Positions 8,040-16,868 of a stretch of 51,944 nt of DNA are shown in pieces. Each line of letters starts with the position of its first letter. Within the stretch, counting starts at the first letter, position 1. The notes beneath the pieces were generated by a model, which was not told where the DNA came from, searched no databases, and saw nothing but the letters and a program-made list of their open reading frames with translations. Location: positions 1-51,944 of the forward strand of contig JAJZAC010000006.1 of the NCBI GenBank assembly GCA_021799615.1. The letters are read 5' to 3'. This DNA comes from Actinomycetes bacterium. GTDB lineage: Bacteria; Actinomycetota; Acidimicrobiia; Acidimicrobiales; RAAP-2. Made by a program: the position numbers and the translations under genes.

Positions 8040-10166
8040 GTGATCAGCTTCCTGACGGGCAGGCGGACGAAATGGCTGGTGCTCCTGTTCTGGGTGGTCG
8101 TGGGCGGGGTCGCCGGGAGCACGGCGGCCAAGCTCCCCGGCATCGAGAAGAACGACCCGGCCGCGTTCCTGCCGGCGAGCGCACCGTCGACCAAGGTGCA
8201 GGCGCTCCTCCCGCGCTTCGCCGGGGCCCGCGACCAGTTGGCCACCGTCGTCTTCCATCGCCCCGGGGGGCTGGGGAGCACCGACCGGGCGACCATCGCC
8301 GCCGACCGGCAACGGGTCGACGCGTCGCCAGCGCGGGCCGTCGCGCAGCAGCCGGCCCTGCCCACGGCGACCTCGACGGACGGGACCACGGCGTACTTCT
8401 CCGTGCCGATGTCCTCCTCGGCCGACATCAACCAGCTCACCACCGCCGTCGACCACCTCCGTTCCATCGTCGGCGAAGGGGCGGGCGGCCTGGACGTGAA
8501 GGTGACCGGTCAGGCAGCCTCCCTGGTCGACTCCGTGAAGGTGTTCAAGGGGATCGACGGGACCCTCCTGCTGGCTGCCGGCCTTCTGGTGGCCGTCCTG
8601 CTCCTCCTCATCTACCGGAGCCCCTTCCTGTGGCTGCTCCCCCTGGTGGCGGTGGGGTTCGCCTACCAGGCGGCCCAGGGCGCCGTCTACGCGTCCGCCC
8701 TCCACGGCCTCGTCGTGAACGGCCAGAGCGCCGGGATCCTGACCGTCCTCGTGTTCGGGGTCGGCACCGACTACGCGCTGCTCATCGTGGCCCGCTACCG
8801 GGAGGAGCTCCGACGCCACCAGGACCATCACGAGGCCATGGCCGCCGCGTTGCGGCGATCGGGACCGGCCATCGTCGCCTCGGGGAGCACGGTGACGCTG
8901 AGCCTCCTCTGCCTGCTGGCGTCGTCGCTCAACTCGGACAAGGGGCTGGGCCCGGTGTGCGCCATCGGCGTGGTGGTGGCGGTGGTGGCCATGCTGAGCC
9001 TGCTCCCCGCCCTCCTGCTGGCGTTGGGCCGCCGCATCTTCTGGCCCTTCGTCCCCCGCTACTCCGCCGCGGAGGCCGCCGGCGCCTCCGCTCCCGCATC
9101 ACGCCTGTGGGCGGCACTGGGCCGCCTGGTGGCTCGCCGGGACCGCACGGTCTGGATCGGCACGGCCGCCGTCCTCGCCGTGTGCTCGCTCGGCCTGTTC
9201 CACCTCGACACCAACCTGACCAACGCCCAGAGCTTCACCAGCTCGGTCGACTCGGTCGAAGGGCAGGCCATCCTGTCGCAGGACTTCCCGTCGGGGATCA
9301 CCGCCCCGCTCTTCGTGGTGGTGCCGGCGACCGACGCCCGGCAGGCAGCCGCCGCCGCCGCCCGCACGCCGGGCATCGCCCAGGTCCTGCCCGCACAGAC
9401 CAGTGGCGATCTCGCCCTCGTCCCCGCCATCGCCACCGCGGCGGACTCCACACCCCGGGCGGACGCCACGGTGGTGGCGTTGCGCCACACGCTCACCTCG
9501 TCGGTGGGGCCGACGGCGCTGGTCGGCGGGGCGAGCGCCATCGACTACGACGTCCGCCAGGCCACCGTGCGCGACGAGAAGGTCGTGATCCCCATGGTCC
9601 TGGCCGTCGTGCTGGTCATCCTGGCCCTGTTGCTCCGCGCCCTGCTCGGTCCGTTCCTGCTCGTGCTCACCGTGATCCTGTCGTTCCTGGCCGCCCTGGG
9701 CGTGGCGTCCGTGGCCAACACCGCGCTGTTCGGGTTCGCCGCCACCAGCCCGAGCCTGCCCCTCTTCGGCTTCATCTTCCTGGTCGCACTGGGGTGCGAC
9801 TACAACATCTTCCTCATGGCCCGCATCCGAGAAGAGGCCCACCGGATCGGCGCCCGGTCCGGCGTGCTGCGCGGGCTGGAGGCGACCGGCGGCGTCATCA
9901 CGTCGGCGGGGCTCATCCTGGCGGGGACCTTCGCCGTGCTCGGGGTGCTGCCGCTGGTGGTGCTGGCCGAGATCGGGTTCGTCGTCGCCTTCGGGGTCCT
10001 GCTGGACACCTTCGTCGTCCGCACCCTGCTCGTCCCGGCGCTGGCACACGACCTGGGCGACGCCTGGTGGCGGCCAGGGTCGCTGGCGGGACGAGCGCGC
10101 CGCGGGGTCCGGTCCGAACCCCCGGACCAGGCAGCCGCCGGGATCGGCGAGCCCGGGCCCGCCTGA
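8040..10166 (+). CDS. MMPL/RND family transporter
   Basis: Multiple TM segments, large extracytoplasmic loops, VFGVGTDYALLIVARYREEL and VALGCDYNIFLMARIREEA. ORF track starts at 8031; GTG 8040 is preferred because TAGGAT (8027-8032) looks like a -10 element. Confidence 0.9.
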   Translation: MISFLTGRRTKWLVLLFWVVVGGVAGSTAAKLPGIEKNDPAAFLPASAPSTKVQALLPRFAGARDQLATVVFHRPGGLGSTDRATIAADRQRVDASPARAVAQQPALPTATSTDGTTAYFSVPMSSSADINQLTTAVDHLRSIVGEGAGGLDVKVTGQAASLVDSVKVFKGIDGTLLLAAGLLVAVLLLLIYRSPFLWLLPLVAVGFAYQAAQGAVYASALHGLVVNGQSAGILTVLVFGVGTDYALLIVARYREELRRHQDHHEAMAAALRRSGPAIVASGSTVTLSLLCLLASSLNSDKGLGPVCAIGVVVAVVAMLSLLPALLLALGRRIFWPFVPRYSAAEAAGASAPASRLWAALGRLVARRDRTVWIGTAAVLAVCSLGLFHLDTNLTNAQSFTSSVDSVEGQAILSQDFPSGITAPLFVVVPATDARQAAAAAARTPGIAQVLPAQTSGDLALVPAIATAADSTPRADATVVALRHTLTSSVGPTALVGGASAIDYDVRQATVRDEKVVIPMVLAVVLVILALLLRALLGPFLLVLTVILSFLAALGVASVANTALFGFAATSPSLPLFGFIFLVALGCDYNIFLMARIREEAHRIGARSGVLRGLEATGGVITSAGLILAGTFAVLGVLPLVVLAEIGFVVAFGVLLDTFVVRTLLVPALAHDLGDAWWRPGSLAGRARRGVRSEPPDQAAAGIGEPGPA

Positions 10167-10188
10167 CCGCGCCGACGCCCGCGCCAGG

Positions 10189-10944
10189 TCAGCGCCGGGG
10201 CGCCGCCGCCAGGCGCTCGGCCCGCAGTGCCTGTTCCTCGCCGTCGTCGAGCGGATCGAGGGACACGTCCCCACCGGTCGCCCACCCGAGGAGGAGGTCG
10301 GCCAGCGCCGGGTTGCGAGCCAGCACGGGGCCGTGCAGGTAGGTCCCGAGGACCCGTCCCGACCACGCTCCCTCCGTCGCCGGACCCCCGCCGGGCCCGT
10401 CACCGTTCCCGATCCCCGAGCGCACCCGAGCGAGCACGGCGGACCCGGCACCCACCGTGGTGCGGCCGCCGTGGTTCTCGAAGCCGGTGAGGGTCGGCAG
10501 GAGCTCGCCGGTGGCGGTGCGGGGCGAGCCGGGACCGGGATCGGCGACGACCTCGCCCACGGCCCGGCGACCGGTGCCCTTCACGGTGACGGCGTCCAGC
10601 AGGCCGAGGCCCTCCACCGCCTGCCCGCCGGCGTCGGGGAACCGGCGCCCGACCAGCTGGTAGCCGGCGCACACGGCCAGGACGGCGGCGCCGTCGGCCA
10701 CCGCGGCCGGGAGCGTGCCGTCGTCGACCAGGCATCGGGCGGCCCGCACCTGGGGGCCGTCCTCGCCGCCGCCGATGCAGTAGAGGTCGGCCCGGGGCAG
10801 GGGCTCGGCCGACGGGGCGTGGACGAGGTCCACGTCGATGCCCCGCCACGCCGCCCGCTTCGCCAGGATGGTGCCGTTGCCGCCGTCGCCGTAGGTGCCG
10901 AGGAGGTCGGGGTAGACGACGGCCACGGTCAGACGGCGGGTCAC
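10189..10944 (-). CDS. gatD: Lipid II isoglutaminyl synthase, glutamine amidotransferase subunit GatD
   Basis: YPDLLGTYGDGGNG, LYCIGGGEDGPQ, AVLAVCAGYQLVG nucleophile Cys, TYLHGPVLARNPALAD His; adjacent to murT. The 727-aa track ORF is over-extended. Confidence 0.93.
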   Translation of the reverse strand: MTRRLTVAVVYPDLLGTYGDGGNGTILAKRAAWRGIDVDLVHAPSAEPLPRADLYCIGGGEDGPQVRAARCLVDDGTLPAAVADGAAVLAVCAGYQLVGRRFPDAGGQAVEGLGLLDAVTVKGTGRRAVGEVVADPGPGSPRTATGELLPTLTGFENHGGRTTVGAGSAVLARVRSGIGNGDGPGGGPATEGAWSGRVLGTYLHGPVLARNPALADLLLGWATGGDVSLDPLDDGEEQALRAERLAAAPRR

Positions 10945-12227
10945 CGGTGTCCCCGCAGGTCGCTGAACGCCGTGTAATTGGCGATGACGTCGACGGCCGC
11001 CCCCGAACCGCCGGCCCGGTGGAGGGCGACGGGCGGGGACGGCTCGGTCACGTGGTCGACCTCGGCGTAGCGGAGGCGCACGGCCAGGTCGCGGCACCGG
11101 TCCCCCGTCGCCACCACGACCCGGCCCGCCAGGCGTTCGAACGGGACGTCCCACAGCCAGCTGGGATCGGCACCATCGGCGGTGCGGGCGTTCACCGCCA
11201 GCACCAGCGGCCGGTCGGCACGGCCGGCAGCGACCTCTTCGTCGAGGAGGTCGAGGATGGCCGTCCATCCGGCCGGGTTCTTGGCCAGCATCAAACGGGC
11301 CGCCACGCCGCCCCGGTCCACCACCGAGAACCTCCCGGCCACCTCGACGACGGTGGCGATCCGCGCCAGGGCCTCGCCCAGGGTCGGGGGGCCGACACCC
11401 CCGACCGGTGCGCTGGCGGCGGCGGCCACCGCCGCCATCAGCGCATTGGCCCGGTTGAAACGTCCGGGCAGGGCCACGGTCAACGCCACGTTCCCGCCGT
11501 CGGCCATCCGGGCCCCGTCGCCGGCCAGCTCGATCTCCACCTCGGGTCGGGCGAGGTCGCAGGTGTCGCACGCCCAGCCGCCGCCGCCGGTGCGGATCCG
11601 GCCACCGCACGCCGGGCAGCCGACGGCGTCGGCGCCCCACACCAGGCCCGCCCCCACCCAGTGGACGGCCGGCGCCGGCGCGGCGGCGTACGTGACGAGC
11701 GGGTCGTCGGCGTTGGCCACCACCGCGGTCGCCGGCCCCACCCCGGCCAGCGCCGCGCGCCAACCGGCCGCCACCATCCGCACCTCGGCGACGCGGTCGA
11801 GCTGGTCCCGCGACAGGTTGAGGAGGACGACGACGTCGGGGGACGTCTCCGCCACCAGCCGGGCCAGGTACCCCTCGTCCACCTCCAGTACGGCCCGACG
11901 CGCCTGCGGTGCCGCCACCAGGGCGGCCACGTGCCCCGCCGGCATGTTCGCACCGGTGGTGTTGCAGGCGACGGGGGCCGCCGGCCCGGGCGGCGTGAGG
12001 GCCCGGGCCAGCAGGCTGGTGGTCGTGGTCTTGCCGTTGGTCCCCGACACGAGGGCCACGCGGCGGCCGGCGGCCAGACGACCGAGCAGCCCGGGGTCGA
12101 CGGCCAGACCTGCCCGGCCCCCCGCCACGGTGCCGCTCCCCCGCCCGAGGCGACGCGACGTCTCGTTGGCCAGCCGGACGGCCGACACCGCCAGCTGGGA
12201 GCGCCAGCCCAGGGCGACGCCGCTCAC
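10941..12227 (-). CDS. murT: Lipid II isoglutaminyl synthase subunit MurT (Mur ligase family with zinc ribbon)
   Basis: P-loop SGTNGKTTTTSLLARAL, Mur ligase pattern, CPACGG...CDTC zinc ribbon; GTGA overlap with gatD. Confidence 0.93.
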   Translation of the reverse strand: MSGVALGWRSQLAVSAVRLANETSRRLGRGSGTVAGGRAGLAVDPGLLGRLAAGRRVALVSGTNGKTTTTSLLARALTPPGPAAPVACNTTGANMPAGHVAALVAAPQARRAVLEVDEGYLARLVAETSPDVVVLLNLSRDQLDRVAEVRMVAAGWRAALAGVGPATAVVANADDPLVTYAAAPAPAVHWVGAGLVWGADAVGCPACGGRIRTGGGGWACDTCDLARPEVEIELAGDGARMADGGNVALTVALPGRFNRANALMAAVAAAASAPVGGVGPPTLGEALARIATVVEVAGRFSVVDRGGVAARLMLAKNPAGWTAILDLLDEEVAAGRADRPLVLAVNARTADGADPSWLWDVPFERLAGRVVVATGDRCRDLAVRLRYAEVDHVTEPSPPVALHRAGGSGAAVDVIANYTAFSDLRGHR

Positions 12228-13603
12228 GCCGGCGGCAGCGTGCGAGCCAGCTCGTCGGCGGTGGGCCGGTGCCGGCGGCGGGCCTCGGGTGGCAGGAGCT
12301 CCACGATCCGCTCCATGAGGGCGGCGGTCTCCGACACGGCATCGTCCCCCGCCACCTCGAACGGCCGGCCAACCCGGACCCGGACCGTGGGCGGATGGGT
12401 GACGGCGGTCACGTCGGGGAGCCGGGAGGAACGCGGCCACACCTGCTCCGTGCCCCACACCCCCACCGGGACCACCGGCGCTCCCGTGCGGCGGGCCAGC
12501 CGGGCCGCCCCGGTCCGCCCCACCAGCACCGGGTCGAAGAACGCCTCGCCCCGGGGGATCGTCCCCTGGGGGAGCACGATGACGACCTCGCCCGCCCGCA
12601 GCGCCGACTCGGCCTCGGCCATCGAACGGCCCGGGTCCGTCTCGCGGTCGACGGGGATGCCGCCGAGCGCGGTGGCCAGGGAGCCGATGATGGGTGCGTC
12701 GAACAGCTCCCGCTTGCCGAGGAAGCGGACGGGTCGGCGGAGGCGGGCAGCCACCAGCCCGATGGCGGCAACGTCGAAGTAGCTGCGGTGGTTGGCCACC
12801 ACCACCACCGGCCCCGACGCCGGCACGTGCTCGACGCCGTCGATGTCGAAGCGCGCGTACGGGAAGGCCTCGGGCCGGAAGAACACCCGGGCCAGGTGGT
12901 AGGGCTCCCATCCCAGGATGGACGGCACCCCCGGCGGGCGGTCCCAGTACTCGAGCGGCCACCGGCGGACCACCGACACCGCGGCCAGCCGGGCATCGGC
13001 GTTCAGGGGATGGGGATGCCCGACCGCGGTGAGCAGCGGCAGGTCGTAGATGCTGTCGGAGTAGGCGTGGGAGGCAGCCAGGTCGACGCCGTGCTCGGCC
13101 GCCCAGGCGCCCACCGCGGCTCGCTTGCCCGGCCCCCAGGCGAAGCGGCCCTCGATCCGGCCCGTGTACCTGCCGTCGCGCACCTGGTAACGGGTGGCCA
13201 CGACGTCGTCGAAACCCAGGGCACCGGCCAGCGGGCGGACCATGTCCTCGGGCGACGTGGTGGCGAGCACCAGCCGGCGGTCCTGCTTGCGGTGCTCGGC
13301 GAGGGCCTCGGGAGCGAAGGGCTGGACCAGGGGCAGCAACCCGTCGACCGCCCGCTCGCCGGCGGCCCGCGTGGCGGCGGCGTCGTTGCCCCGCATGGCC
13401 GCCGCGGTCGCCCGGGCCACCCCCATGAACAGGGCCGTCTCGCCGAACCGTTCGTAGAGGGAGTAGAGGGCGCCCTCACCGGGCAGGTGGCGCCCGTGGG
13501 GCACCACACCCTCGTCCTCGAGGGCGCGATGGAGGACGGGCCCGCTCGCCGAGCGCAGGAGGGTCCGGTCCAGGTCCACGAAGACGGCGCCACCGACACG
13601 CAT
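12224..13603 (-). CDS. HAD-IB hydrolase / 1-acylglycerol-3-phosphate acyltransferase fusion
   Basis: VFVDLDRTLLRS HAD motif I; C-terminal NHRSYFDVAAIG and LPQGTIPRGE acyltransferase motifs; overlaps murT by 4 nt. Confidence 0.9.
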   Translation of the reverse strand: MRVGGAVFVDLDRTLLRSASGPVLHRALEDEGVVPHGRHLPGEGALYSLYERFGETALFMGVARATAAAMRGNDAAATRAAGERAVDGLLPLVQPFAPEALAEHRKQDRRLVLATTSPEDMVRPLAGALGFDDVVATRYQVRDGRYTGRIEGRFAWGPGKRAAVGAWAAEHGVDLAASHAYSDSIYDLPLLTAVGHPHPLNADARLAAVSVVRRWPLEYWDRPPGVPSILGWEPYHLARVFFRPEAFPYARFDIDGVEHVPASGPVVVVANHRSYFDVAAIGLVAARLRRPVRFLGKRELFDAPIIGSLATALGGIPVDRETDPGRSMAEAESALRAGEVVIVLPQGTIPRGEAFFDPVLVGRTGAARLARRTGAPVVPVGVWGTEQVWPRSSRLPDVTAVTHPPTVRVRVGRPFEVAGDDAVSETAALMERIVELLPPEARRRHRPTADELARTLPPA

Positions 13604-13728
13604 GGGCCCACGGTACAGGCAGCGCGGCAGGCGGGACGACCGCCACCGCCCGCCAACCGCCACCGGCCCCGTTCCGGCCCGGCGGGCAACGGAACGACGG
13701 GGCACGGGAGTACCGACCCCCAGACGCG

Positions 13729-13812
13729 GTGAAGGGACCGTCGGGGGGGAGGACGGTCCCTTCACACTGACTCGACAGGAAACGGAGGGGGGGTTCCTGA
13801 TCCCTGTGGTCT
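13729..13812 (-). ncRNA. 6C RNA candidate: two hairpins with C-rich loops
   Basis: Minus strand: CAGGAA-CCCCCCCTCCGT-TTCCTG (13799-13776) followed by GTGAAGGGACCGTC-CTCCCCCCC-GACGGTCCCTTCAC (13765-13729). Each loop has seven consecutive C, matching the definition of the actinobacterial 6C RNA. Located in a non-coding divergent region. Confidence 0.85.
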
Positions 13813-13818
13813 GAGACC

Positions 13819-13847
13819 AGTATGCGGTACCGGCCGCCATCGGTCAA
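13819..13847 (-). promoter_or_regulatory. Candidate sigma70-type promoter for the 6C RNA
   Basis: Minus strand TTGACC - 17 nt - CATACT, placing a start near 13812 just upstream of the first C-loop hairpin. Confidence 0.55.
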
Positions 13848-13858
13848 ACAGGTATTTT

Positions 13859-13873
13859 CGATAGCTGCTATCG
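13859..13873. promoter_or_regulatory. Inverted-repeat operator candidate of the LysR regulator
   Basis: CGATAGC-T-GCTATCG (7-bp arms) in an AT-rich pocket ending 9 nt before the LysR ATG; overlaps a TATCGT -10-like hexamer (13869-13874). Confidence 0.6.
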
Positions 13874-13882
13874 TTATTTCCG

Positions 13883-14806
13883 ATGGAACTCCGCCACCTG
13901 CAGGCCCTGGTCGCCATCACCGACCACGGCACCTTCTCGGCCGCCGCCGACCACCTGGGAACGGTCCAGTCCAACGTGTCCGCCCACGTGGCGCGGTTGG
14001 AGCGGGAGCTCGGCGTCCCCCTCATCGACCGGGCGACCGGCCACCTGACCGAGGAGGGTCACGTGGTGGTGGCCCGGGGGCGTCGGGTGCTGGCCGAGCT
14101 CGACGCCCTGGTGGCGGATGTCGCCGCCTGTCGCGACGAGGTCACGGGCACCGTCCGCGTGGGGGTGATCGGGACCACCGGGCGGTGGCTGGTGCCCGAG
14201 CTGCTGGCCGTGGTGGGCCACCGGCATCCCAACCTCCGCCTGGTGGTGGTCGAGGGGACCACGACCGGGCTCGAGCCCCAGCTGGCCAACGGGCAGCTCG
14301 ACCTGGCCGTGCTCAACCTCCCCCTGCCCAGCCGTGACCTGGTGGCGACCCAGTTGTTCACCGAGGACCTGGTCCTGGTGGTGCCGGTCGACCACCCGCT
14401 CACCTCCCGGTCCCTCCCCCTGCCCCTCGGCATCTTGAGCGAGCTCCCCCTCCTGCTCCCCCTGCCCGGCACGACCTTCCGCGACGAGCTCGACGCCGCG
14501 GTGCGGCCTGCGGGTATCACCCTGTCGCCGGTGGCCGAGATCGACGGCCTCCGCCTGATCGCTTCCCTCACCTTCGAAGGTCACGGGCCCGCCGTGCTGC
14601 CGGCCACCGCCATCCCGGCCAGCATGCGGGACCGCTTCCGCCCCCTGGCGGTCGAGGGCCTCCCACCCCGTCGGGTGGGCGTGGCGCTGCGGAGCCGCGG
14701 CCTCCCGTCGGCGCCGACCCGGGCGCTCCTCGAGCTGCTCCAGTCGGTGGTGCAGGACGCCGACGACCTGCCGGCCGGCCTCCACGCCGCGGTGGACCGT
14801 CGCTGA
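13883..14806 (+). CDS. LysR family transcriptional regulator
   Basis: MELRHLQALVAITDHGTFSAAADHLGTVQSNVSAHVARLERELGVPLIDR HTH; LysR substrate-binding domain. Confidence 0.95.
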   Translation: MELRHLQALVAITDHGTFSAAADHLGTVQSNVSAHVARLERELGVPLIDRATGHLTEEGHVVVARGRRVLAELDALVADVAACRDEVTGTVRVGVIGTTGRWLVPELLAVVGHRHPNLRLVVVEGTTTGLEPQLANGQLDLAVLNLPLPSRDLVATQLFTEDLVLVVPVDHPLTSRSLPLPLGILSELPLLLPLPGTTFRDELDAAVRPAGITLSPVAEIDGLRLIASLTFEGHGPAVLPATAIPASMRDRFRPLAVEGLPPRRVGVALRSRGLPSAPTRALLELLQSVVQDADDLPAGLHAAVDRR

Positions 14807-14883
14807 TCCTGCGATCTGGTCGCCTCCTCTCGGCGCCGTGGCATCCGGGTGGTGCACTGCGGGCAGCGCTAGCCTCACCAGGC

Positions 14884-16131
14884 ATGGCGATCCCCCGACG
14901 ACGCGGCGGCAGGACGGTCCCCGGCGCACGCCGGCGCGGCACCGGGCGACACCGGGCGGTCGGCGTCGCCGCGGCACTGGCCATCCTCACCCTCACCGCC
15001 GCCTGCTCCTCGGGGTCGACGTCCCCGGCCGGTTCGGGGGTGCGCTCGACCGGCAACCCCGACACCCAGCTCGCCATCCCCGGGCCGTACGCGGCGGGCA
15101 CGGCCCGGTTCGTCATGCCCGACGGCGACGGCGTCCAGGTCTGGTACCCGGTCGACCGGTCGGCCACCGCCGGCAAGTCCACCTACACCTACCAGCTCCG
15201 CAGCTGGGTACCGGCCTCGCTGACGGAGAACAAGCTGCTGGCCAGCCTGCCGGACTCGGTGCCCACCACCGCCTACCTGAACCTCCCGGCCGCCACCGAC
15301 GCCGCCGCCAGCGGTGACCCCAGCCACCGGTTCCCCGTGGTCCTCTTCAGCCACGGGTTCGGCTCATACCCCGAGCAGTCGTCGTTCCTCACCGACCACC
15401 TTGCCACCTGGGGCTTCGTCGTCGCCGCGCCCGACCACCGGTCGCGCGACCTGGCGGCCGTCCTGACCGGCACCGTCGCCGCCCACGTCGGCACGCCGTC
15501 GACGACGGCACCCGACGTGGAGGACCTGCGGACGGCACTCGCCTTCCTGCGGGCCCAGGACGCCGAGGCCGGCTCGCTCCTCTACCACCGGCTCGACTTC
15601 ACCCGGATCGGTGTGGTCGGCCACTCGGCCGGCGGCGGCGCCGCCATCACCCTGGCCGGCGACAGCGATATCCGCACCTACGTGGCCCTGGCGCCCGCCC
15701 CCGGCGTCCCCCCCACGACGTCGAAGCCCGGTCTCGTCATGTTCGGCTCGGCCGACGCCATCGTCCCGCCCAGCTCGGTGCGCTCGACCTTCGCGTCCCT
15801 GCCGTCGCCCAAGCGCGAGATCGTGATCGACGGCGCCGGTCACAACGTGTTCGACGACATCTGCGAGATCCACACCGGCTCCCAGCGCCTGGTCGACATC
15901 CTCCACAAGCTCCCGAGCTCGGCAGGGCCGGTCGGCGCCTTCTCCACCCTGGCCACCGACGGATGCTTCCCGCCCGACGTGAGCCCGCCCCTGGCATGGC
16001 CGCTCATCGACCAGGCCACCACCGCCCAGCTCCGCTACGGTCTCGGGATCGACACCGGCCCGGTCGGGCTCGGCAACGGGCTCGACCACGCCTTCCGGGG
16101 TGTGACCGCCGCCGTCACCTCCGTCGGGTAG
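14884..16131 (+). CDS. Secreted lipoprotein alpha/beta hydrolase (lipase/PAF-acetylhydrolase-like)
   Basis: Signal with lipobox LTAACSSG; SHGFGSYPEQ oxyanion region; GHSAGG nucleophile elbow; GAGHNVFDD His. Confidence 0.85.
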   Translation: MAIPRRRGGRTVPGARRRGTGRHRAVGVAAALAILTLTAACSSGSTSPAGSGVRSTGNPDTQLAIPGPYAAGTARFVMPDGDGVQVWYPVDRSATAGKSTYTYQLRSWVPASLTENKLLASLPDSVPTTAYLNLPAATDAAASGDPSHRFPVVLFSHGFGSYPEQSSFLTDHLATWGFVVAAPDHRSRDLAAVLTGTVAAHVGTPSTTAPDVEDLRTALAFLRAQDAEAGSLLYHRLDFTRIGVVGHSAGGGAAITLAGDSDIRTYVALAPAPGVPPTTSKPGLVMFGSADAIVPPSSVRSTFASLPSPKREIVIDGAGHNVFDDICEIHTGSQRLVDILHKLPSSAGPVGAFSTLATDGCFPPDVSPPLAWPLIDQATTAQLRYGLGIDTGPVGLGNGLDHAFRGVTAAVTSVG

Positions 16132-16162
16132 CCGGCCCGGCACCGCCCGCCCGCCTCGGCGT

Positions 16163-16774
16163 TCACCGGGCCGGCCGCCACATGCACCACAACGTGGGGC
16201 CGCCCCCGGCCGGTCGCAGCTCCTCGACGACCTCGAAGCCGAACCGGGCGTAGAGGGGGACGTTGCGCTCCTTCGACGACTCCAGATAGGCGGGCAGGCC
16301 CTCGGCGTCGACGCGGGCCACCCCGTCCGCCAGCAGGGACGAGCCGATCCCCTTGCCCTGCCGGTCGGGCTCCACGCCCAGGTTGGCCAGGTACCAGTGG
16401 GGCTCCTTCGGGTGGTGGGCGTCGATGGCCAGCAGGAACCCGATGGCCGCCGGCGCATGCGGACCGAGCAGGTGCACCGAGGTCGGCAGCAGCTGGAGCA
16501 GCTCGAGCACCGGCCGGCGCGGGCGGAACGGCGGTCCCCAGACGGCCACCCCACCGCCGTCACCTGCCGTGTACACGTGGCCGTGGGGAAGGTACTGCAG
16601 CCCCACCTCCCGGGTGAAGAACGACCGCAGGCCGCGCCGGCGCCGGCCAGGCGAGCGGAACATGAACTGCGACACGGGGTCGTCGTCGAACGCCCGTACC
16701 AGGGTCGCCACTGCGGCCGGCAGGCCGGCGCGCTCCAGCCGGCGGACCTCGGGGGGGGGGGGGGGGGTGGTCAC
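16163..16774 (-). CDS. GNAT family N-acetyltransferase
   Basis: LGVEPDRQGKGIGSSLLADGV acetyl-CoA motif, LYARFGFEVVEE. GTG start at 16774 has a TAGCAT hexamer 7 nt upstream (16782-16787); the start is followed by a C17 tract. Confidence 0.85.
   Translation of the reverse strand: MTTPPPPPEVRRLERAGLPAAVATLVRAFDDDPVSQFMFRSPGRRRRGLRSFFTREVGLQYLPHGHVYTAGDGGGVAVWGPPFRPRRPVLELLQLLPTSVHLLGPHAPAAIGFLLAIDAHHPKEPHWYLANLGVEPDRQGKGIGSSLLADGVARVDAEGLPAYLESSKERNVPLYARFGFEVVEELRPAGGGPTLWCMWRPAR
16751..16767. repeat. G17/C17 homopolymer tract inside the 5' end of the GNAT CDS
   Basis: Seventeen consecutive G on the plus strand, encoding Pro codons 4-8 on the minus strand (GTG ACC ACC CCC x5 GAG). Confidence 0.9.
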
Positions 16775-16868
16775 CGGCCGGATGCTACCCGTGGACCCCC
16801 GCCGGTGCCCGGACCGGGCCGGGCTGGACCGGACCGGGCCACGGCACGTCACCGGAGGGCGTCACCGT

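Noticed and set aside
10189-12372. Apparent 727-aa fusion of MurT-region and GatD
   Set aside because: The N-terminal part is a shadow frame of murT; GatD starts at GTG 10944 and the two genes overlap by GTGA.
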